Made by a program: the position numbers and the translations under genes
Shown here: one piece after another, positions 1 through 8,281 of the stretch
Layout: every line of letters starts with the position of its first letter
Position numbering within the stretch: position 1 is the stretch's first letter
The notes under the pieces: generated by a model
What the model saw: only the letters and a program-made list of their open reading frames with translations
What the model was told of the DNA's origin: nothing
Database searches by the model: none
Assembly (NCBI RefSeq): GCF_000379025.1
Contig: NZ_KB900623.1
Coordinates: 433,327-497,326, forward strand
DNA from: Orenia marismortui DSM 5156
GTDB lineage: Bacteria; Bacillota; Halanaerobiia; Halobacteroidales; Halobacteroidaceae
Direction: 5' to 3'
Length of the DNA: 64,000 bases

Positions 1-93
1 TTATAAAGTAAAAATACATTTTTTATAAAAAATATTTAATGTTAATAATTATAGTATAGAAACCAAAAAAAGATATAATTCAAAATCTTTTTT

Positions 94-166
94 GATACAG
101 ACTAAAACCTGACTAAGTTCTGTCTGAAACCTTCAATAATCTTTAGTCTGCTTTTGTCTGTGTCTA
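94..166. repeat. Degenerate inverted repeat, family D (GCAGACTAAA type)
   Basis: The left arm contains ACAGACTAAAACCTGACTAAG. The right arm, read on the minus strand, contains ACACAGACAAAAGCAGACTAAA, so the two can pair into an imperfect hairpin. Related words recur between carA and carB (around 52.5 kb) and between pyrD and pyrE (around 58.0 kb). The rest of bases 1-328 holds only AT-rich sequence and the argC promoter. Confidence 0.5.
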
Positions 167-257
167 AATTTTTTAGTATTGATTTTAATATAAAGAACAT
201 TAATTCAATCTATATAATAGGGAAATAAAAATTTTCAAAATAAATTCAAAATAACAT

Positions 258-286
258 TTGTATTTTTATACTCTTTTATGTATAAT
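258..286 (+). promoter_or_regulatory. Sigma-A promoter of the arg operon
   Basis: TTGTAT at 258-263, a 17-nt spacer, and TATAAT at 281-286 lie 43 bases upstream of the argC start. A 16-nt imperfect palindrome at 279-294 (TGTATAATTATAAACA) overlaps the -10 and could be an ArgR (ARG box-like) operator. The promoter is seen directly; the operator is only an inference because the match to known ARG boxes is weak. Confidence 0.6.
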
Positions 287-328
287 TATAAACAAAATAG
301 TGTACGTATATTAAGGAGGAGTTCTAGT

Positions 329-1363
329 ATGAAGGTAAGTATAATAGGTTCTACAGGATATACTGGTATGGAATTAGTAAGATTATTATCTAAACATCCT
401 AAGGTTGAATTAAAAATATTAACTTCTCGGAGCTTTGCTGGAGAAGATATATCAGATATATACCCCAACTTAAGGGGAAAGGTAGATATTAAATGTGAAA
501 AGCTAGATCTTAATAAATTAGCAGCTAGTTCAGATTTTGTTTATACTGCTCTACCACATGGAGTATCTATGGAGGTAGTACCTGAATTAGTTGATAGGGG
601 TCTTAAAGTAATTGATTTAAGTGGTGATTATCGTTATAATAATTTAAAAACTTACGAAGACTGGTATAAACCTCATCTGAGTCCTAGTTTATTAGAAAAA
701 GCTGTTTACGGGTTGCCAGAATTAAATAGATCAAAGATTAAAGCTAGTGGATTAGTTGCTAATCCAGGCTGTTATCCTACAGCATCAATTTTAGCTTTAG
801 CTCCATTAGTGGCTAATGATTTAATTAGTAGGGATAATATTATTATTGATGCTAAGTCTGGAACTAGTGGTGCAGGAAGAAAATTATCTTTAGCAAATCA
901 TTTCTGTGAGGTTAATAATAATTTTAAAGCATATAAAGTTGCTAATCATAGACATACTTCAGAGATAGAGGAAAAATTAACTTTGGTAGGTGGAGAAGAT
1001 ATTAATTTATCTTTTACTCCACATTTATTACCAATAAATCGAGGGATTTTGGCAACCATTTATGCCAATCTAGAAGAAAATTTAGATACTGCTGAGATAT
1101 TAGAATATTATCAGGATTATTATAAAAAGGAAGCCTTTATAAGGATTATGGAAGAAGGAATCTTACCTGAAATTAAGAATGTAGCTGGATCAAACTATTG
1201 TGATATTGGTTTCAAGGTAGATAAAAGAACAGGTCGGATTATAGTTATCTCAGCTATTGATAATTTAATCAAAGGTTCAGCTGGTCAAGCAATTCATAAT
1301 TTAAATATAATGGCTGGCTGGGATGAGAGTCTGGGGTTAGAAGATTTATCTCTATATTTATAA
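329..1363 (+). CDS. argC: N-acetyl-gamma-glutamyl-phosphate reductase
   Basis: Third step of arginine synthesis: NADPH-dependent reduction of N-acetylglutamyl phosphate to the semialdehyde. The 344-residue product starts with the dinucleotide-binding motif GSTGYTG and carries the catalytic cysteine in NPGCYPT (Cys148). The start at 329 is chosen because AAGGAGGA at 313-320 precedes it at normal spacing; an upstream in-frame ATG at 278 would add 17 residues overlapping the -10 box. First gene of argC-argJ-argB-argD; length is typical of the family. Confidence 0.96.
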   Translation: MKVSIIGSTGYTGMELVRLLSKHPKVELKILTSRSFAGEDISDIYPNLRGKVDIKCEKLDLNKLAASSDFVYTALPHGVSMEVVPELVDRGLKVIDLSGDYRYNNLKTYEDWYKPHLSPSLLEKAVYGLPELNRSKIKASGLVANPGCYPTASILALAPLVANDLISRDNIIIDAKSGTSGAGRKLSLANHFCEVNNNFKAYKVANHRHTSEIEEKLTLVGGEDINLSFTPHLLPINRGILATIYANLEENLDTAEILEYYQDYYKKEAFIRIMEEGILPEIKNVAGSNYCDIGFKVDKRTGRIIVISAIDNLIKGSAGQAIHNLNIMAGWDESLGLEDLSLYL

Positions 1364-1418
1364 AGAAGTATAGGGAAAATAATTTTATGCATTATTTCTA
1401 TTTAAAGGAGGAGCAAAG

Positions 1419-2633
1419 ATGAAAAATTTTAAAGGGATAAAAGGTGGAATTACTGCTCCTAAAGGTTTTTTAGCCAGTGGAGTTGTAGGTGGAATAAAAA
1501 AGAGTGGAAATAAAGATGTAGCATTAATTTATAGTAAGAATTTGGCACAAGTAGCTGGTGTTTTTACAACAAATCAATGTGCAGCTTCATCGGTAATCTT
1601 AAGTAAAGACAACTGTAAAGGTGGAAGTGCTCAAGCTATAATCGTTAATAGTGGAAATGCTAATGCTTGTACTGGAGATAGAGGTTATCAGGATTCAAAA
1701 GCAATGATTGGACAAGTAGCAGAAAGTTTAGATCTAGAAGATAATCAAGTTGTCTTATCTTCTACAGGAATTATTGGAGAGTTTTTAGAGATGGAAAAGA
1801 TCAAAGCTGGGATAGACAAAGCAGTAACAAGCTTAAGTAGTCAAGGTGGAAGGGATGCAGCAGAGGCAATAATGACTACTGATACATATGCTAAGGAGCT
1901 AGCACTAGAGATTATGATAGGTAATAAGGTTGTAAAATTAGGGGGTATAGCAAAGGGTTCGGGAATGATTGAACCTAATATGGCGACAATGTTAGGTTTT
2001 ATAACTACTGACATAGCAATAAGTAGCGAATTATTAAAAGAGGCATTAAAAACAGCAGTAAATAAATCTTTTAATAAGATAACAGTTGATGGTGATCAAA
2101 GTACTAATGATATGGTTAGTATTTTAGCTAATGGTCAAGCAGAAAATAATCAAATTAGCGAAAAGAATGAACAATATTATAAATTTGTAGAAGCATTGAA
2201 CTATCTTTGTACTTATTTAGCACAACAGATTGTTAGAGATGGAGAAGGAGCTACTAAGTTTGTTGAGGTTGAAGTAAAGGGTGCATTATCGAGTGAAGAT
2301 GCTGAAAAAGCAGCTAAGAAGATTGCTAATTCTAATTTAGTTAAGACAGCTATTTTTGGTGAAGATCCCAATTGGGGAAGAATAATTGCTGCTGTGGGAG
2401 CTTGTGGAGTTGAATTAGATTTAAGTAAGATAGAGATCAAAATTAATGATTTATTATTACTAGCTAAGAATCAAGAAGTAATTAAACATTCAGCGAAAGA
2501 AAAATCTAAGTTATTAAAGGAAAAAGATATAAAAGTAGAAGTTGATTTGAATTTAGGATCAGTTAGTGAGGTTGTTTGGACCTGTGATCTTTCTTATAAA
2601 TATGTTGAGATTAATGGGGAGTATCATACTTAG
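1419..2633 (+). CDS. argJ: Glutamate N-acetyltransferase / ornithine acetyltransferase
   Basis: 404 residues, the normal ArgJ length. ArgJ transfers acetyl from N-acetylornithine to glutamate, closing the acetyl cycle, and in bifunctional forms also uses acetyl-CoA. The self-cleavage site is present: the precursor is cut before the nucleophilic threonine of NMATML (Thr190) to give alpha and beta chains. The start has AAAGGAGGA at 1403-1411. It lies 55 bases after argC in the same operon. Whether it is mono- or bifunctional cannot be read from sequence alone. Confidence 0.95.
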   Translation: MKNFKGIKGGITAPKGFLASGVVGGIKKSGNKDVALIYSKNLAQVAGVFTTNQCAASSVILSKDNCKGGSAQAIIVNSGNANACTGDRGYQDSKAMIGQVAESLDLEDNQVVLSSTGIIGEFLEMEKIKAGIDKAVTSLSSQGGRDAAEAIMTTDTYAKELALEIMIGNKVVKLGGIAKGSGMIEPNMATMLGFITTDIAISSELLKEALKTAVNKSFNKITVDGDQSTNDMVSILANGQAENNQISEKNEQYYKFVEALNYLCTYLAQQIVRDGEGATKFVEVEVKGALSSEDAEKAAKKIANSNLVKTAIFGEDPNWGRIIAAVGACGVELDLSKIEIKINDLLLLAKNQEVIKHSAKEKSKLLKEKDIKVEVDLNLGSVSEVVWTCDLSYKYVEINGEYHT

Positions 2634-2635
2634 AA

Positions 2636-2742
2636 TAGCTTCTAGCTGATGGTCGCTAGCTATTAGCAGACAGGTAGAAATTAGGAACTAGGTGATAGGA
2701 TTAGCTATAGATGATTTTATAATCTAGTTTCTAGTAGCCAGC
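2636..2742. repeat. Intergenic inverted repeat, family C (TAGCT/GGCTAG type)
   Basis: This fills the 131-base argJ-argB gap. It is built from short degenerate units such as TAGCTTCTAGCTGATGG and GAACTAGGTGATAGG, with a partial inverted partner (CTAGTTTCTAGTAGCCAGC). A similar stretch lies before ribE at 25361-25386. Its position inside an operon means it would be transcribed. Confidence 0.5.
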
Positions 2743-2764
2743 AAATAAATGAGGTGAGAAAATA

Positions 2765-3631
2765 ATGATGGAAGAGTTGATTAAAAAGGCTGATATTTTA
2801 ATGGAGGCTTTACCATATATGAAGAAGTTTTCTGATAAGACTGTTGTTATAAAATATGGTGGTAATGCTATGGTAAATAAAGAGGTGATGGCTTCGGTTT
2901 TAAAAGATATCACTTTATTAAAATATGTTGGGGTTAACCCAGTAATTGTTCATGGTGGTGGGCCTGTAATTAGTGAAAACCTAGATAAGTTAAATATAAA
3001 AAGTGATTTTCATCAAGGGTTAAGGATTACTTGCCAAGATACTATGGAGGTAGTAGAACAGGCTTTATTAGGTAAGGTAAATAGTCAGATTGTATCTTTA
3101 GCAAATTTGGCTGGTAATAAAGCAGTAGGTTTATCAGGAAAAGATAATAATTTAATTCAAGCCAAGAAATATAGTGTAGATGAAGAGGTCGATTTAGGCT
3201 ATGTAGGAGAGGTAGAAAAGATTAATCCTGAAATATTAGAGACAATGATAGATAATGGATACTTGCCAATAGTTGCTCCAGTAGGTGTAGATGAAGCTGG
3301 TGCTAGTTATAATATTAATGCCGATTTAGTTGCTGGAGAATTAGCAGCTGCTTTAGATGCAGAGAAGTTAATTTTATTAACTAATATAGAAGGGATTTTG
3401 GAAGATCCAGAAGATAAGAATTCTCTAATTTCTCGTTTAACGATATCGGAGGCTGAAGAGATGATAGAGGATAAGAAAGTTGTAGGAGGAATGATTCCAA
3501 AAGTACAGTCTTGCATAAATGCATTAAAAAAAGGGGCTAAACGCACTCATATTCTTGATGGAAGAATGGAGCATGCGTTACTTTTAGAGATATTTACAGC
3601 TAAAGGAATAGGAACTATGATATATAGATAG
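2765..3631 (+). CDS. argB: Acetylglutamate kinase
   Basis: Phosphorylates N-acetylglutamate with ATP, second step of arginine synthesis. The amino acid kinase fold signature KYGGNAM lies near residue 30, followed by the VHGGGP loop, and the fold ends with GGMIPK. 288 residues. An N-terminal helix of about 25 residues before KYGG is the feature seen in arginine-inhibited kinases, so feedback inhibition by arginine is plausible (inference). Two adjacent ATG codons (2765, 2768) both fit the GAGGTGAG ribosome site. Confidence 0.95.
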   Translation: MMEELIKKADILMEALPYMKKFSDKTVVIKYGGNAMVNKEVMASVLKDITLLKYVGVNPVIVHGGGPVISENLDKLNIKSDFHQGLRITCQDTMEVVEQALLGKVNSQIVSLANLAGNKAVGLSGKDNNLIQAKKYSVDEEVDLGYVGEVEKINPEILETMIDNGYLPIVAPVGVDEAGASYNINADLVAGELAAALDAEKLILLTNIEGILEDPEDKNSLISRLTISEAEEMIEDKKVVGGMIPKVQSCINALKKGAKRTHILDGRMEHALLLEIFTAKGIGTMIYR

Positions 3632-3640
3632 TTAGAAAAG

Positions 3641-3734
3641 CAGTGAAGAGTTACGGGCGGTGAGAAGGTAGCAAAGATCAGATCTTCCTAATCTTTTACT
3701 TGTCACTTCTTACTCATCACTCGTTATTGAACTT
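3641..3734. repeat. Intergenic inverted repeat, family A (AGTGAC/AGTAAC type)
   Basis: Between argB and argD. The right arm (ACTTGTCACTTCTTACTCAT) consists of 7-8-base units of the GTGAC/GTAA kind. The left arm is the imperfect complement. Sister copies lie at 5208-5280, 9719-9795 and 50138-50302. Confidence 0.6.
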
Positions 3735-3752
3735 AAAAAAGGAGGAGTTAGT

Positions 3753-4946
3753 ATGGAAAAGTCACAGGTTATTCAGGCAGATCAAGATTATTTTATGAAT
3801 GTCTTTGGTTCTAGATTTCCAATAGTAGTAGAGAAAGGAGAAGGAGTCTACTTATATGACCAGCAAGGGAATAAATATTTAGACTTTACAGCAGGAATTG
3901 CCGTTAATGCTTTAGGCTATAACTATCCAGAGTTTACGGAAGCTTTAAAAGAGCAGGTAGAAAAATTATTACATGCTTCTAATCTTTACTATTTTGAAAT
4001 TCAGGCTAAATTATCTAAACTATTAATTAATAATTCTTGTGCAGATAAGGTTTTTTATGGTAATAGTGGGGCAGAGGCTAATGAGGGTGCTATCAAATTG
4101 GCCAAGAAATATTTTAAAGCCAAAGGTGAAAATAGATATGAAATTATAACTACTATTAATTCCTTTCATGGTAGAACTTTGACCACTTTGGCTGCTACAG
4201 GGCAGAATAAATATCAAAAACCCTTTGAGCCAATTCCTACTGGATTTAAGCATGTTGATTATAATAATTTAGATATGATAAAAGAAGCAATTACTGAGCA
4301 AACAGCAGCGATTATGGTAGAACCTATTCAAGGTGAAGGTGGAGTTAACCCAGCTACTAAGAAGTATTTGCAAGGGTTAAGAGAAATTTGTGATAAAGAG
4401 GGAATAATATTAATTTTTGATGAGATTCAAACTGGTATTGGACGAACAGGAAGTTTATTTGCTTATGAAGAGTATGGAGTAGAGCCAGATATCTTTACTA
4501 TAGCTAAAGCTTTAGGGAATGGAGTGCCTGTTAGTGCATTTTTGGCTAAAGAGGAAGTTGCATCTGCCTTTGAGCCAGGAGATCATGGTTCAACTTTTGG
4601 AGGAAATCCTTTGGCTTGCAGAGCAGCTTATACTACATTAAAAGTTATATTGGATCAAGGGTTATTAGATCATACTAAAGAAATAGGTGAATACTTCAAA
4701 CAGAAATTATTAGAATTAACTGATAAGTATAAGTTTATTAAAGAATTACGTGGGATGGGGTTAATGCTTGGTTTAGAATTGGACATAGAAGTAAAAGAGA
4801 TTGTAATGAAGCTTTTACGAAAAGGGATTTTAGTTCTTAGTGCAGGAAAGAATACCTTGAGATTTTTACCACCACTAATTATCAGTAAAAAGCATGTTGA
4901 TCAAGTTATTGAAGTTTTGGATGAAGTTTTTGCTACAATAAATTAA
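3753..4946 (+). CDS. argD: Acetylornithine aminotransferase
   Basis: PLP-dependent transamination of N-acetylglutamate semialdehyde to N-acetylornithine, with glutamate as amino donor. 397 residues of the class III aminotransferase family. The FDEIQTGIGRTG block holds the cofactor-binding aspartate and IAKALGNG holds the Schiff-base lysine (Lys252). The start follows AAAGGAGG. Last gene of the arg operon, with the terminator directly after the stop. No argF/argG/argH follows, so the end of the pathway must be encoded elsewhere. Confidence 0.93.
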   Translation: MEKSQVIQADQDYFMNVFGSRFPIVVEKGEGVYLYDQQGNKYLDFTAGIAVNALGYNYPEFTEALKEQVEKLLHASNLYYFEIQAKLSKLLINNSCADKVFYGNSGAEANEGAIKLAKKYFKAKGENRYEIITTINSFHGRTLTTLAATGQNKYQKPFEPIPTGFKHVDYNNLDMIKEAITEQTAAIMVEPIQGEGGVNPATKKYLQGLREICDKEGIILIFDEIQTGIGRTGSLFAYEEYGVEPDIFTIAKALGNGVPVSAFLAKEEVASAFEPGDHGSTFGGNPLACRAAYTTLKVILDQGLLDHTKEIGEYFKQKLLELTDKYKFIKELRGMGLMLGLELDIEVKEIVMKLLRKGILVLSAGKNTLRFLPPLIISKKHVDQVIEVLDEVFATIN

Positions 4947-4992
4947 AAAGTAAATTACTCTGCCTATATAGGCAGAGTAATTTACTTTTTTT
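4947..4992 (+). terminator. Rho-independent terminator of the arg operon
   Basis: A perfect 18-bp stem (4947-4964 with 4971-4988), a 6-base TATATA loop and a T-tract. Confidence 0.93.
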
Positions 4993-5207
4993 AGTCTATG
5001 GTTTTGTGATTATTTAAGTTAACTATTATTTGGAGGGGAGTAAAGAAAGCTTATTTAACTTATATTACATTTATAAGTATAAACTAATTTCTTTACGAAA
5101 ATGTGATGAAACTTAAAATTATTAATATTAAATTTAATATTAATAATTTTCTAAACTATTTTTATGAATATATTAATATGTTGTTATAGATAGGTCTGAA
5201 AAACTTA

Positions 5208-5280
5208 AGTAACTAGTAACTAGTAAGTAGTAAATAAGTTGATTTGTCACCTTGTACTAGTCATTTGTTACTGTCACCTT
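5208..5280. repeat. Intergenic inverted repeat, family A
   Basis: Left arm AGTAACTAGTAACTAGTAAG; right arm on the other strand reads GTGACAGTAACAAATGACTA. Same unit vocabulary as the copies at 9719 and 50138. Confidence 0.65.
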
Positions 5281-5444
5281 ATATCCATTAACTTTTATTT
5301 TAAAGTTGGAGATTTATATTAATTCTGATAGCTGAAGTTTATTTGGCAAATTTTTAAATTAATATAAGTAGCTAATTTTAAATTTATATTTTGTTTTTAT
5401 AGGGTTATATAATAATAATTTATAATTATTATTCTTTTATTAGC

Positions 5445-5473
5445 TTTAAAAATTGTCGCTAAAGGAGTATAAT
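5445..5473 (+). promoter_or_regulatory. Putative sigma-A promoter of the PfkB-CBS-antiporter operon
   Basis: TTTAAA, 17-nt spacer, TATAAT at 5468-5473. The -35 is weak (4 of 6). Confidence 0.45.
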
Positions 5474-5524
5474 ATAATAAAATTGTATTAATATAATAAT
5501 GATTTATTTTGAGGGGGGAATTAA

Positions 5525-6475
5525 ATGATTACTACAGTTACATTAAATCCAGCCATTGATAGAGAGTATTTTGTGGCTGAAAATAAGCCTCGTGAACATC
5601 AGTATCTATATACTGAACGTGATATTAAAGTATCACCAGGAGGAAAAGGTTTATTAAGTGCTATTAATTTAAAAAAGATAGGTCATAGTGATGTACAGAA
5701 TATTGGCTTTGTTGGTGGGAGACAAGGGCTATTTTTTGAGAAAATGGTACAGGAGTGTGGGATTACAACTAATTATATCTTTACTGAAAGTGAGATCAGA
5801 AATAATATATTTATTATTTCTAGAGATCCTGTAACTTATACCCATTATAACGATTATACATATAAGGTAGAACCAGATGATGTAGAAAATTTAATTAAGC
5901 GTTTTAAGCGTGGAATTGTAGATAGTGACTTTATTATGATATCGGGCTCTATTCCTGAGGGAGTTAATTTTAGTATCTATCAACGTTTAATCAAAATTTG
6001 TCATACTGCAGGTAAAGAGGTTTATTTACATGCTAGTGGAGAAGTTTTAAACCGTTCTTTATCTGAAGGGCCTAAAGTAGTTGCTCCTTATTTTAAGCAT
6101 ACTAATAAAATTTTGGATAAGAAGATAGTAAGTGATGAAGATTATATTTGGGCCGGTAAGAAGTTACAAGAAGAAGGGGCAGAATATGTAATGCTACCTT
6201 TTCACTGTGATCGATTATTATTTGATAGAGATGGTACAATTTATCAATTGTCACCAAATAACTTCTGTTTAAGAAACTGGCTTGGTGCAGGTGAAGCTTA
6301 TAATGCTGGATTCTTTGATTATGTATCTAGAAATGGATTTGATTTTTTAGAAGCTAATAAATATGCTGGAGCAGCAGCTTTAGCTATAGCTGAAACTAAA
6401 GATATATTCTTAGCTGATAGATCTATGATAGAAAAGAAATTAGCTAATATTTCAGTTAAAAAATTGGAGGTGTAA
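5525..6475 (+). CDS. PfkB/ribokinase-family protein with altered active site
   Basis: 316 residues resembling 1-phosphofructokinase/tagatose-6-phosphate kinase (FruK/LacC type): opens with TVTLNPAIDREY and ends with the anion-hole region. The normally invariant catalytic aspartate of the GAGD motif is glutamate here (LGAGEAYNAGF, Glu257), and the substrate loop GGKGxN reads GGKGLL. It may be a weak or different kinase, or a regulatory pseudokinase. It sits 4 bases upstream of a CBS-pair protein that is itself fused by overlap to an antiporter gene, so a nucleotide- or metabolite-sensing role is possible (inference). Ribosome site GAGGGG. Confidence 0.75.
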   Translation: MITTVTLNPAIDREYFVAENKPREHQYLYTERDIKVSPGGKGLLSAINLKKIGHSDVQNIGFVGGRQGLFFEKMVQECGITTNYIFTESEIRNNIFIISRDPVTYTHYNDYTYKVEPDDVENLIKRFKRGIVDSDFIMISGSIPEGVNFSIYQRLIKICHTAGKEVYLHASGEVLNRSLSEGPKVVAPYFKHTNKILDKKIVSDEDYIWAGKKLQEEGAEYVMLPFHCDRLLFDRDGTIYQLSPNNFCLRNWLGAGEAYNAGFFDYVSRNGFDFLEANKYAGAAALAIAETKDIFLADRSMIEKKLANISVKKLEV

Positions 6476-6479
6476 ATAG

Positions 6480-6938
6480 ATGAGTATCGTTAGAAAGTAT
6501 ATGATGAGAACTCTTAATTCGGTCTGTGAAGAGGACAGAATTGAAGATGTTATTAAAGCAATGTATAAAGTAGAGATGTCTGTATTGCCAGTTGTTGATT
6601 CTGAGAATCGTTTTATGGGAACTATTTATAGTAAGAATATTTTAAAGAATATTATTCCAGAACAATATGGAATTTTAGAAAGCCATCGTCTATTATATGA
6701 AGTCAATCAAGCCGCTGAAAATTTAGAAGAAATTAAAGATAGAAAAGTAGAAGAGTATATGTCAACCAATACTGCTGCAGTTAGAGAATTAGATAAGATG
6801 GACAATATAGCTGATATTATGCTAGATAATAAAGAATCATACCTCTATGTTGTAAATGATGATAATAAATTAAGAGGTTATATTTCCAGGGCAGACTTAC
6901 TTTATTATCTATTAGAGGTAGGGGAAAAACAGATATGA
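6480..6938 (+). CDS. CBS-domain pair protein
   Basis: 152 residues made almost entirely of two CBS motifs (about 5-60 and 88-148), the module that binds adenine nucleotides or similar ligands. First motif core: VLPVVDSENRFMGTI; second: LYVVNDDNKLRGYIS. Soluble, no other domain. Its last 4 bases overlap the start of the first antiporter gene, so the two are probably translationally coupled and it may gate transport by sensing energy state (inference). Confidence 0.85.
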   Translation: MSIVRKYMMRTLNSVCEEDRIEDVIKAMYKVEMSVLPVVDSENRFMGTIYSKNILKNIIPEQYGILESHRLLYEVNQAAENLEEIKDRKVEEYMSTNTAAVRELDKMDNIADIMLDNKESYLYVVNDDNKLRGYISRADLLYYLLEVGEKQI

Positions 6939-8215
6939 GTTTAGATGCGGTAAGTAATTTTCATCAGTTGCAGCAGTGGTTATTGATTAATCAAGTAAGT
7001 AATAAGTTATTATATATAATAGGGATATTTATAGTTTTTGCTCTATTTATTGTTCTCTTTACTAAGAAATTCAAGATGCCAATTGTCGTAGGATATGTTT
7101 TTATAGGTATATTATTTAGTGTAAGTATTGTCAAACACTTACCCTTCTTATCAGAGGAAGTCAAGGAATGGTATGCCTTTTCTATTGAAAGCTTTGATTA
7201 TGTTGCTGATTTAGCATTAGCCTTTGTTGCTTTCACTATAGGAAGTGAATTGTCAATAAAGGTGCTAAAAAATCTAGGTAAGAAGATCACTTTTATTGTA
7301 CTATTAGAGTCTTTTGGAGCAGCAATATTAGTTACTTTATCAATGCTAGCAATTGGACAGCCTTTTTATATAGCTCTAATCTTAGGAGCTATTGCTTCAG
7401 CAACAGCTCCTGCAGCCCCGGTAATGGTGCTAAAAGAGTATAATGCTGAAGGAACTTTAACATCAACATTATTAGCAGTAGTGGGTATTGATGATGCAGT
7501 TGCCCTTACTATTTTTAGTTTTGCAGAGCCTATTTCATTAATTCAAGCATCTGGTTCGGGAGAATTATCTGTTATGACTGCTTTTGTTGAACCGTTAGTA
7601 GAAGTAATAGGTGCAATTGTTTGCGGAATTGTAATAGGGTATATATCTGTTAAAGCTATAGTTAAGTTTGAAGATAAGACTAAGAAAGTATTGACATTGG
7701 TGGCAACTGTTTTGGGTGCATCAGCGACTGCAGTATTTTTAAATTTTTCTCCATTAATAACTAATATGGCTGTAGGTTTTGCTTATAGAAACTTTGCTAC
7801 TAAGAATCCTGGAATTGCTGAAGATATGGAGACTTTAACGATACCTTTATATGCTATGTTCTTTATGTTAGCTGGTACTAAGATTAGAATTACTGCTATA
7901 ACTTCTGTTGCTTTTCTAATAACAGCCTTAGTTTATACAACTGCTAGAATTATTGGTAAGGTTACAGGGGCATCTATAGGTGCTTCACTTGCCCAGGCAG
8001 AACCAAAAGTTAAGAAATATATTGGTTTGGGATTATTATCTCAAATTGGGGCAGCTATCGCTTTAGCTTATACAGTACAAAGGGATTTCATTGATATTCC
8101 TAGTGTAGGTTTATTAGTGTTTAATATTCTATTATTTACAACTGCTATTACTGAAGTTATAGGTCCTTTGGCAACTAAGTATGCTATTACTAAAGCAGGA
8201 GAAATTAATGATTAA
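6935..8215 (+). CDS. Na+/H+ (cation:proton) antiporter, first copy
   Basis: 426-residue integral membrane protein of the Na_H_Exchanger (CPA) superfamily with about 11-12 hydrophobic segments. The ion-site pair Asp186-Asp187 in GIDDAVAL is the two-aspartate form associated with electrogenic exchangers such as NapA; the unwound-helix segment is ASATAPAAP. No TrkA-N or other C-terminal regulatory domain, so the upstream CBS protein may supply that role. Exact ion and stoichiometry are not deducible. Overlaps the CBS gene by 4 bases. Confidence 0.85.
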   Translation: MSLDAVSNFHQLQQWLLINQVSNKLLYIIGIFIVFALFIVLFTKKFKMPIVVGYVFIGILFSVSIVKHLPFLSEEVKEWYAFSIESFDYVADLALAFVAFTIGSELSIKVLKNLGKKITFIVLLESFGAAILVTLSMLAIGQPFYIALILGAIASATAPAAPVMVLKEYNAEGTLTSTLLAVVGIDDAVALTIFSFAEPISLIQASGSGELSVMTAFVEPLVEVIGAIVCGIVIGYISVKAIVKFEDKTKKVLTLVATVLGASATAVFLNFSPLITNMAVGFAYRNFATKNPGIAEDMETLTIPLYAMFFMLAGTKIRITAITSVAFLITALVYTTARIIGKVTGASIGASLAQAEPKVKKYIGLGLLSQIGAAIALAYTVQRDFIDIPSVGLLVFNILLFTTAITEVIGPLATKYAITKAGEIND

Positions 8216-8232
8216 TATAAATTATGAGATTG

Positions 8233-8262
8233 AATAGAGAGTTATAATTATAACTCTCTATT
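8233..8262. other. 30-base perfect palindrome between the antiporter genes
   Basis: Two 15-base arms (8233-8247 and 8248-8262) meet with no loop. Only a short T-rich tail follows, so it is a poor terminator; it could be an RNA-processing or attenuating hairpin setting the ratio of the two antiporters, or an operator. Confidence 0.6.
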
Positions 8263-8281
8263 CCTTTATAGAGGTGAAAAA

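Larger units (their letters stand above)
4993..5524. other. Long intergenic region
   Basis: No credible gene. It contains family A repeat 5208-5280 and the promoter at 5445-5473; the rest is AT-rich with no structure I can recognise. Confidence 0.6.

Noticed and set aside
279-294. Firm ArgR operator before argC
   Set aside because: It is palindromic and overlaps the -10 but matches the known ARG box only weakly; kept as a possibility within the promoter entry.
5525-6475. Naming the PfkB-like gene fruK or lacC
   Set aside because: Two active-site positions are altered and no PTS or sugar genes adjoin, so a sugar phosphate substrate cannot be claimed.
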